A stretch of 64,000 nucleotides of DNA from Dolomedes plantarius (taxonomy: Eukaryota > Arthropoda > Arachnida > Araneae > Dolomedidae): assembly GCA_907164885.2 (NCBI GenBank), contig OU015503.1, positions 70,347,988-70,411,987 of the forward strand, read 5' to 3'. The number at the start of each line of letters is the position of its first letter. The first letter of the stretch is position 1. Of this stretch, positions 35,938-45,400 are shown piece by piece. The notes beneath the pieces are model-generated. The model was not told the origin of the DNA. It saw only the letters and a list, made by a program, of their open reading frames with translations, and did not search any database. Position numbers and translations under genes: made by a program.

Positions 35938-36492
35938 ATGGAGAGAAGAAAGTTTTTAACACAGAAAGAAATTGAGGAACTTATATGAACAGATTGTGGA
36001 GTGATCATAGTGAAGATGAATCTGATTCAGAAAGCGATGGCAGCACAGGTGATCCCAATTATAAACCAAACAATGTTTGTTATTAAATTTTTGATGGTAG
36101 TAGTGATTCGGAAGATGAGGTATTATTACTTGATAATAGCTATGTTCTTGATCTGCCTAATGGTGGGAGCATGTCAAAAACTAATAGAAATTATACAGGG
36201 AGAAGAAAGCCTGCAATCAACTGGAAGAAAACTAATTTACTCCTAAATGATCAAATTTTATTCCGAGGTGACGAGAATCTCGCTCCTGAAATTATGAATT
36301 TAAACACCTCTAAATTTTTTTAGCTATCGTTTTACAAAAGATTTTATTGATCATATAGTTCTAGAAACACATTTATTCAGTGTGAAAAAAAACCCAGAAA
36401 AGTGTCAATGTAACGAATTTAGAAATTAAACAATACATTGGTATTTGTATAATGATGTCTATTGTACATTTGTATAATGATGTCTATTGTAC
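35938..36492 (+). pseudogene. piggyBac transposase N-terminal fragment
   Basis: It starts MERRKFLTQKEIEEL, then an acidic stretch (SEDESDSESDGSTGDPNYKP), then KKTNLLLNDQILFRGDENLA and ETHLFSVKKNPEK. This order (acidic N-terminus, then the first part of the DDE_Tnp_1_7-like region) is that of piggyBac-type proteins. Several stops and frame changes interrupt it, and the catalytic domain is missing. It ends in a 25-bp direct repeat (36443-36467 and 36468-36492) at the junction back into unit B sequence. A possible left end is TTAA at 35511 followed by AACCCTTCACTGCAC; this is weak. Confidence 0.7.
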
Positions 36493-36774
36493 TTTACCTA
36501 TTTGCAGAGGCATCAGTTTCTTGCATACAGGGACTCCCAGAATTGAGAGTGCACTTATTTTTGAAAAATCATGAAATGGGGAAAACAGTCAGACTTCATT
36601 AGAATAGACACGTTAAGACACTTAAGGTTAATCAGTCCTTGTAATAAAAACACTGATATTTTCTAAAATATTACCTTAGTTAGAAAGTGTGCCAATACTT
36701 TTCTTAAAACAGAATTTAGAGTACGTTCAAGCATTTTCTTGCACAGACACACACAAAAGATCAATATTTTTAGT

Positions 36775-36975
36775 AGCATTCTTTGCTTTAATGACTGCTT
36801 CCATTCGTCGTTGCGTTGAATCTTCAAAAATTGGTTTCAGCAGAAATTTTCTCCCACATACAATATGAATGTCGCAAGTTCTTTGCTGGTGATCTGGTGC
36901 TTTCGTACAGAATATTCAAAACTGAGCCATAAGTTCTCAATAATACTGAAGTCGGGAGAATGTGATGATTCAAAA
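36775..36975 (-). pseudogene. Tc1/mariner transposase C-terminal fragment (unit B copy)
   Basis: Same fragment as at 23264-23464, with the SPDFSIIENLW motif on the - strand and several further small indels. It was inherited through the unit duplication. Confidence 0.7.
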
Positions 36976-37508
36976 TGTTGTGGGCAATGCTACAGAAGCC
37001 ATTGCTTTACTATACAAAAGCCAACTTAAACTGGTTGACTTGCTGATCTACTCTTATACCAAAAGTAAATAAGAAATTTCCTGCTTATTGAAAAAGCCCT
37101 CCGAAAACAAACGAAGCTAGGAATCAAGGAAAGTAACAAAAATAGTCTGTTAACACTAGATTTGAATGGAGGAAAATATCTCTGGATTGTTTAGCATGTT
37201 TGCAACCCTAACTCGTGATGATGAGTCATAATGAAGGTTATTCAATAACAGCAATTCAGAAACAAATACCCCGATGTGTAATCAGATATTCCTAACAATC
37301 TTACACGTTCGTCATCAACAATGATAAAACTTGCATTTATTATGCTCTAATGTAAATGGGTTAACAGGGTGTTTCAGAAAGTTCAACACTTCACAATTAA
37401 ATAACCTTGCAATGTTTATTCAAATGGTCCTAATATTTCAATATGTATGGAGACTCGCGAAAATTTTATTTTGTATTTTTACATAATTCCTTTTTATTTA
37501 TTTTTGAA

Positions 37509-39337
37509 CAGGCCCACCCCACGCTATTTGTTAGTTTGTCTTTAGTGAGTACCGTGCCTTATGTGACTTAGAGTTGCGTTATTAGTACTCTGTGAAGGTG
37601 TGTCAATTTATCAGTTGTTTCTGATAAAAGATTTACTAAATTTTCCCTCCGGCACCTCCACGCGGTGGGCCTTGGGGGTCTACTTTCAGTAGACCGCTAA
37701 CGCTGGAGGAGCGTGGGGCTAATTGTCAGTTTGTAGTCGCAGCCCAGCATGGCGAAAAAATATGAAAATATGGAGGAACTGAGAGTTCTTGCGGAAGAGC
37801 TGGCTTCGTTGAAATATAATAAGTTAAATAGCGCAATGAGTACCTCTAAGCTGCCTGTTGAGGTTAAGCGGACGATGAATGAGGACTTATTGGAAATTAT
37901 GGACACTATTAAGGAACAGCAGAAGGTAATACGGTATTACAAAGGGTAGCTGAGTATGTTGGGACAGCAAGGAGTAAAGAGTTAAGCAGAGGTGACGAAG
38001 CAGAAACCGCAGATAAGTATGAAGACGCACAAGAGGCTGCGGTAGGACAAAAACAAGATAATTGTCACTCCAACAATTGAACAGGATGCTGAAATCACTG
38101 AAAAAGCGATTCAGAGCAAGCTCGATCCAGCCAAGATTGGAATCGAATTAAGTCTTGTAAGAAAATTGGGAAAGGAAAAGTTATAATAGGTACGGATAAT
38201 GGTGATGATTTGGAGAGGTTAACTGTGGAGTTTAGAAAGTTTGATGAAAAGGAACAAGTATTTGAGCTCAGTATGAAGGTTCAGATGGATCCGAAGATTA
38301 TTGTGTTTGACGTCGGGGAGACATTTGAAGATAAAGAGATTATCAAAAAGATGAAAAGCCAGAATTAGGAGCTGGAGTTTACAGCAATTGAGGTTGTGAC
38401 CAAATACAATACTCAAAAGGGGCAAAATTGGATCTTGAGTGTTGACGGGGTTGAGTACCCGAAGTTGGCGAAGTTAAAGAAAATTCGACTGGGATGGCAA
38501 AGATACGACTGGAAAGACTATGTTAAACCAACGATATGTTGTAAGTGCTGGAAGTATGGGCACACAGCTAAGCATTGTAAGAACAGTAAAAAATGTATGA
38601 CCTTTGCCGAAGATGCACATGGTAAAGAGCAGTGTAAAAAGAAATTAGTTTGTGTAAATTGTGCCTTATATCAAAAAAGGACAGGAATTAAGTTGGACAC
38701 GGCTCATAAGCCAAATGATAGGAAATGTAGCCGCTATAAAGCGAAAGTGAGCAGGATTGTTGCTAATACGTACTATAATGTCTCAGAGCCAGCACGGCTC
38801 TGATTTTTCCTTTGTTCTCTTGTTCTTGTTTGCGCTTGGCTTGTTTTATTGTTGGCGGCACAGGTGTTGCTGGCTTTGCTTTGCGCTGGCTGTTATATGC
38901 GTTGTTTGATTTATGTTGCTAATGTGCATGTTGTAAATTATTATATTGAGTTGTTATTTTGTACAAGTTGTACGGCTATGTTTTCCTTTACGATTGGTAT
39001 AGGGCGTCGGGTGGACGCTTTTGTAATTTGTTGATTAATAAAGTTTAACCGGACTAAGTTGATGTATTTGGCAGATGGTGGCTGCGAGTAATTGAAAATT
39101 GTACGGTTAATTTGATAGTTATTGGCTCTTGGATGTTCTGCTAGTAAGACAGCATGGGGACAGTAACGTTCCTTTCTTGGACTTTGGGATGATGATCTGG
39201 CTGTGAGGGCGAGGATGTGGGCGGTGGAAGAGCCTGTGGTTGCTCGAGGTCGAGCGGACTGCCGTCTCAGCGACCGGAAATCAGTAGTATATTTAGCCGT
39301 ATGCGCTCACGCGGAGGCTGGTGTAATTTCTCGAATC
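37509..39337 (+). mobile_element. ORF1-only non-LTR retroelement with 15-bp target duplication
   Basis: The insert is bounded by TTATTTATTTTTGAA at 37494-37508 and an identical copy at 39338-39352. Unit A has the uninterrupted site (TTTTTATTTATTTAAATGGCC near 23988-24007). The 1829-bp insert begins CAGGCCCACCCCACGC. It carries a short hairpin (GTCTACTTTCAGTAGAC), a decayed ORF1 and about 530 bp of 3' sequence. It ends GGTGTAATTTCTCGAATC without a poly(A) tail. No reverse transcriptase part is present, so it was presumably mobilised in trans or deleted internally. Confidence 0.88.
37749..38803 (+). pseudogene. Non-LTR retrotransposon ORF1 (CCHC zinc-knuckle protein), broken
   Basis: The first frame (37749-37949) gives MAKKYENMEELRVLAEELAS, a charged helical N-terminus, and ends in TAG. 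A second frame covers about 38054-38186 (DPAKIGIELSLVRKL). A third frame, about 38170-38803, has one TAG at 38366. It carries MDPKIIVFDVGETFEDKEI and then a CCHC knuckle, CCKCWKYGHTAKHC (38537-38578), followed by two less regular Cys clusters. This is the layout of I/Jockey-type ORF1 proteins, which bind element RNA. At least two frameshifts and two stops make it inactive. Confidence 0.85.
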
Positions 39338-39846
39338 TTATTTATTTTTGAAATGGTTGCCAGATTCATCAAACCTGACGTCTTGTGATTTTTTTCCTCG
39401 GGGGTTGTGTAAGATATGGTTTATACATTCCGCTTATTTCAAAAGTGGAGAAAAAAAAGCTTATAATCCGCGCCGCTTTGGTAACCGCTACCAGTATTTA
39501 AGAATTGTATAATAATAAAATAGAACTCTTAATTAAATAAATTAACTTATTCCGTTGGAAAAACTTCAACTGTGATGTCAAATGTCGCAACGTACACTGA
39601 TTGCAGACAAACTGACATTTAGAATTTCTGTATTGTACGTAGTAAATAACGAATATTTATTTGCCGCCAAATAAACGCGATTAATTTCTAATGAAATGAG
39701 TCTGGCTTTGAATGATATTTTTTCCATTAAAAAACATCACTGCCCTACAGTTTCATGGTAATAAATATTGATAAATTTTTTCGATATTAAGGAGCTGAAG
39801 TCCATTAAGACAATTACCACTGACCCCACATCATAGTCAGTGTCGA

Positions 39847-40431
39847 TTGAATTTTTGCCCACCTCGGGCAAGCTGGAGTGTGACCGACTGGAGGTGTGTG
39901 ATCTTCAGCGATGAATCCCGATTCAGTCTCAATGCTGATGACCAGCGCATACGCGTGGGGAGACGGCCAGTCCACCGGTCCGATCCGACATTTGTTGTCG
40001 AGAGGCATACGGCGATTACACATGGTGTGACACGATCACCTCTAGTCGTCCTTCAACGCACTTTGACGGCACGCAGTTACGTTGACGATATTTTAACGCC
40101 TGTTGTACTGCCTATGCTATCAAGTCACCCAGGTGCTATTCATCAGCAAGTCAACGCTCGTCCACATACTGTGCGACTCTCCCAACAATGTCTTCAAGTA
40201 TATGACATAAACCCATGGCCTGCCAGGTCACCACACCTCTCGCCAACAGAGCACATCTGGGTTGTGCTTGGAGGGCAACTGCAGCCGTTACGGAATACTG
40301 GTGAATTAACTGCTCAGTTGCAAAGATTATGGCATGATCTTCCGCAGGAGGTCATAGGGGACCTCATTGATTCGATGCCACGCCGTGTTTCGGCTTGTAT
40401 ACCTGCCGGAGGTGGATTTACTATTGACTGA
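39847..40431 (+). pseudogene. Tc1-like transposase fragment, second family, catalytic Asp lost
   Basis: The open frame starts within the catalytic domain: VIFSDESRF keeps the first Asp. The second motif reads HQQVNARPH, with Val where the catalytic Asp should be, and the third reads SPHLSPTEHIW, with Glu kept. About ten residues (the GxxVWG strand) are missing after HTAITHG. The C-terminus (SMPRRVSACIPAGGGF) is complete. The DNA-binding N-terminus is absent and I find no inverted ends. It lies between units B and C. Confidence 0.88.
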
Positions 40432-41215
40432 TTTGTAACCTTTTTCATGCCATATCTTCTTAATAAAACGGTCTGTTCTTCTGAATTTGTAATCATTTGC
40501 TTATCTCTCCATACACTACATACATGTTAAGTTTCGTGATAGTAGCTCGTTTCCTTTTGGGTGCATATATTTTTTTGTGACAGACTTATTTTTATTTTTA
40601 GACTGTAAAAGTATAAGAGGATTTTTACATTTTCTAGAGTCTCGGTAAATTTGGGAAGTAATAGCTTGAACTGTGGCTATTGAACCCGGAAGCGTAACAG
40701 CGATTTCAACGTTTACCGCCTTTGAAATTAAGTGTTGTGCTGCCAGTCTAACTGCTACCACGTCACCGTCAGAAGGGTTGTAGTTTTATGTAGTAAGCAA
40801 AGATGTTCGAAAATATAAACCCCTTGCAATCTTTCTCAGTGCGAGTTGTGGTCCATCCGTTCACGCTTTATAACCAATCTGAATGACGGATCCACTCGTT
40901 ATTGCATTCAGTGCTCCTCTAATATAGTATCTCTTTATTTTTTATTCTCACATTGGCTTAATAAGGCATAGGTAAATGACGACATGGAGAAGCAAATACG
41001 CAGGCAGGTAGATTATTATTTTTCAATGGGCAGAACCATTTAAGATGATAATAATGTTTTCTTCCTTTTCTGGCATTTCAGGTATATAAATCATTGAAAT
41101 TAGCCTTAGATTTATTAGTTGTTTGGATATTTAACAGTTTAGAATAGTATTTTGAGCAAAACTACTTACGATGGAAAGAATAATTTTGTTTGAATGTTTT
41201 AATATTATTTTGAAC

Positions 41216-41260
41216 ATTCTGCTGCAGTGATATCGTTTTACGGTATCTCTGCAGCAGAAT
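41216..41260. repeat. Short perfect-looking hairpin in unit C
   Basis: Arms ATTCTGCTGCAGTGATATCG (41216-41235) and CGGTATCTCTGCAGCAGAAT (41241-41260) pair at 18 of 20 positions around a 5-base loop. It stands where A and B hold the MITE cluster. Confidence 0.85.
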
Positions 41261-41287
41261 CCAGTATGTTTACAACATAGCATCCTA

Positions 41288-41458
41288 ATGGTGCAATCAC
41301 AATATGCAGCTTGTCTACATACCCGCCAATGCCTTATACTAAGGTTATTTGAAAGTGCTTATGCAAAACATTACGATTTCATTACGTAACGGTTAACTGT
41401 AACTGTTCACGAGCCAACACTATATAACCTCTCGGCCTGTCTCTAATCTTACTCTCAG
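41288..41458 (+). promoter_or_regulatory. Copy C promoter: TTACGTAA, TATATAA and TCAGTC
   Basis: TTACGTAA lies at 41382-41389, TATATAA at 41421-41427, and TCAGTC has its A at 41457. The block is nearly identical to that of copy B for about 130 bp. Confidence 0.78.
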
Positions 41459-41509
41459 TCCTTTACTCCATGTGTGCGGTTGTTTTAGTGTAGAAGCAAC
41501 AGAAATAAG
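41457..41509 (+). other. Copy C non-coding first exon (5' UTR)
   Basis: Runs from the inferred start to the donor AATAAG|GTGAGT at 41510. The next acceptor is TATCCGTAG|A at 42483. Confidence 0.7.
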
Positions 41510-42484
41510 GTGAGTGCAGAGTCTAGAATTTTCTACTATTAGATTTCTCGAATGTATGACCTTGTTTAATTACTCAAAAACTATTTTTGATTACTTATTC
41601 ATATTTTATACTAGAGTAGGTTATCTGTTTAAGGAATAATAATTACTTTTGAAAGGTTAAAAAAACAACCCTCTACGCTCATTTTCGAAATATTTAAACT
41701 GATAGTTGGATGGTAATCGTAAAACAACATAATTCAATAGCGTAAACTATAAATTATAGTAAAGTAAAAATATAATATAAAATGTCACACTATAATACAA
41801 AACTAAAAATGTCCCTTAAATAGTGCTTTGTTAGTCTCAGATTTGCTTTTTAAGCTTGACACTTCATCCTGATTTTAAACCCCTTGGCGCTTGATAAATA
41901 GAACTATCCTACATGCTCTTTTAAAGCGCACAGATCCAGCATACGTTAAGACCTTGGTCTACAGTTATGTGTCTTCTGGAAGATAAAATTAAGGTAAATG
42001 CACAATAATATTGAAATTGTTTTTGTATGAACGGAATGATGTTTAATCTTTAAAGAACGATTGTACAGAACTTACAAACCGAGAGAGCTCCAGCCATACC
42101 TACGTGACAGAAATGTTCAACGCTAATAGTGGACAAACAAAAAATTTCGTGAAATATTTAGAATAGGAGACTAAAAAATACACTAAATCTTAATGATGAA
42201 GGAATGCCATTCTTATGTTCCATATATGAGTGCTACTTATAACCTTTCTGTACGTTCCTGGAATGCTAACATTCACACATTAAGCACTAGATGGTTAGCA
42301 TTTATAAAATTAACTTCTTCAAAAAAATTGCTTCCGACTTCTCGATCCTATATACCTAAATGAGCAATTACATTTTTTGTTTATGTTTAAGCTAAACCAA
42401 GAATACGCACTTTCAAATTGTAATACATCCTTTGTTGTGGCGGCATAACTTCACTAAACCCCTCTTTCCGTTTATATCCGTAGA

Positions 42485-45400
42485 ATGTTACGCTGGGTTG
42501 GTCGTGTAGCTCTCGTCACCGGTGCTTCCGCTGGAATCGGAGCAGCTATCTGCCGGGAACTAGTGAAGCAAAGGATGGTTGTGGTTGGATGTGCTCGAAA
42601 CGTTCAAAGAATCCAGGAAATCGCGAAGGAAAACGAAATGAGTGCATATTCTGGGAACCTACATGCTATCAAGTAAGTTGATAGTTGTTTTACACTAAAA
42701 ATTTAATTCATTTCAGAAGCTAAGACTTATAATGGTACTGTTTGTGTTTTTAGTTTTGTAGGATGAACTCGTGAGGTTAGCCCTTGCACAATTTTCATTT
42801 ATTGCAGTAGCTGTCGTTTCATTGCCCTTTTATAACCCTGTTTGAAGTTCGTGGCACAATTTCACTTTTAGTGTAACTTCAATGTTAAACTTAATTTTAT
42901 ACTAATGTGTCTTATATGGCAGATCATGGAACCTAACTATAAACTGTTTTTTACTTATTTTCTGAAGGATTCCGTGTGTAATCGTACGGCGTGGCAACAG
43001 CTGTGACTCGTGTGGTGCTGTACACTTGTATTGTGGTCTGAACATTATCAAATGAAGCTTGGAGCTTCAGGAAGAGTTGTAACTACAGTACGTGGGCCTC
43101 CACTGTTGGATGATATAGCAATGCATAAAACTTGAGTGATCAAGAAAAACGAAAGTAGGAAGGAAAATAGATAGTGGGGGAAAACAAAAAGCTTACGTAG
43201 TACAAGTAAAGGTAAAACATGGGACAGTAACAAAGAACATGACAAACAATTAAAAGTTACGAGCAAGAATGTCACAGGGCCGTTTCTTGTTAGCTGGGTC
43301 ATCAGGGTCGTAATCTGCAAGATTATTAAAATGATCATTTGTTACTACTCTATCGAAGTTAACAGCAAGATTTTGAAGATAATTTTGAATAGTGGGGATA
43401 TTTCTCCCTATTAAATGTCAACATTGCTAAAATACCATGGGGAGAATAGTCATGTTTTGAGGAACAGCCAAAATTTTAATGTTGGAATTCGCTACGTACG
43501 ACCAGCGAGCGTACTGGTCCAGCATATGTAAGTAAGGATATTAAGAAATATTTGTATATGAGCATTTTGTTACTAAAGTTCAATTTACTATTTCGGGCAG
43601 TATGAAGCTCTGACCAGTCTTGGGGTATTTTTAAACGTTGCAATTTTTCGGTTCTATGTCATGCAAGGAATTCGGGCTCCAGGACATTTAGAATATTCAG
43701 TATATTACTCGCTCCGATTCAGAGAAATGACATGAACTGATAGGCTATAAACAGATTAACCAGGCATTCTTTTAAGTCTGAAAACATAAGTATCTGCGCA
43801 AAGTACAAATAAATATTACATCCAAAATTCCTTAATCGTTACATTATAATAAAGTTTGTTATAATACTTACAGTATAGTAAGTTTGTCTGTTTTGATATT
43901 TGGTATTAAAGCGATATATACCAGTACTTTTCCTCTTGAAACATCTTGAAGTATTTATTGCATGTATCCTGTTTGCAAGTAGAACAGATTCCTTCCGACG
44001 TGGAATTGATGAGTAAATATAATATTTCATTACTGTTTCAATGTGTTCTGAACTTATCGAATTAAACTGGTTTAGACAATTTCCCTTCACATATACATGA
44101 ATATTAATATGACAATTCATGCTGTATGCTTCATCTTCGACAAGATGACACCTTTCATTCCCTTAAATTTATTTGGATAAAGCAATTATCCGTGGGTTCC
44201 TTTAGACCTTCTGAATTACTTTCTCCAGACTTCCTAGGTAGTGCGTCAAATGGATCTGATGATACTCATGCCTGTATTAAGACTAAGTGTGTATTTCTTA
44301 TGTTTTAGTGCTTCTGCGTATCAGGTAGATGTACGTGCGCGATTATGTATTTTCATAGGGTTAAAAAAACATGGAATCTTAAACGCTTCGAGCTGAAATT
44401 AGTCACCACTCTTTATCTGAAAGGATGGTGATTGCTATTAATTGTTAGACTTAAAATCTCTTCCCACAGGTGTGACATGTCACGAGAAGAGGATATCCTT
44501 TCAATGTATGAAGAAATCAGAGCTAAATTTGGGCGTCTTGATGTATGCGTCAACAATGCGATGATCACTAAAGCGAGTCCTTTGATATCTGGTGTTACTA
44601 GTGACTGGGAGTATCTACTTCAGGTAAGTTTGTCATTCTAAAATTCTCGCAACAGATGAAATGTTAACTGTTTGCTCTTGATCACGGAGCAGGCTATCCT
44701 CAACTTCCATGACTTTGACTTCGGGCACTAGTTTTAGATGAAATTCATAAATTCTAAATTTTAATACTAGCCAACATTTCCATGGCATTAGTGAAACAAC
44801 TTTTTTAATGCGGTCCTGTATGGTATGCGAACAACTGACTAGGAAAATTAGGTTATCTCCAGTCGCTAAATTGCATTAATTGGGGTGGTTTTGTTAAACG
44901 ATCTGTCTACACATCTAATATCTAGTTAAAATTTCTTACACCTTCTCCCTGGTGTTGAACGGCTTGGTGTGGCCGTAAATGTTTAGGTACTTAACATACC
45001 TATAGCCAGGTGTCCTTGACACTTCTCTGCTATTTATACTTAATGGATAAGATGAGTAAATTCTTTAATTTCTACTTAGGTTGGGATACTCGGCTTGTGT
45101 ATAAACACGAGAGAAGCCGTGAAGTTGATGCGAGAAAGCGGCGTCGATGACGGCCAAATCATTCAAATGGGAAGGTATGTTACACTCATTCGAATTCCTA
45201 TTAAGACAAAGCGTAATCCGTTGAGCGAAAATGTTTCTGATTTCACTAGGAACTTTATTAAATTACCCATCATGTACTCTATTTATACCAATAAATGACC
45301 TTTCCGGCAGCAATTGATCGAAGTGAAATTTTCAGTTTTATTTAAATGGGGAAAGGGAATCTTGCCCTAGTATTCCAAGAAGAGCTTCAGTTAAGAACTG

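Larger units (their letters stand above)
26420..39790 (+). repeat. Duplicated unit B
   Basis: Second copy of the SDR-bearing unit. It differs from A and C by the expanded minisatellite at its left, three GGGCCTGTTCA MITEs, the TTAA MITE in intron 1, a SINE-like repeat, a piggyBac fragment and the ORF1-only retroelement in its 3' part. Limits are approximate. Confidence 0.8.

Noticed and set aside
38849..39388. Small frames in the 3' part of the ORF1-only element
   Set aside because: No reverse transcriptase, RNase H or other motif; considered 3' untranslated sequence.
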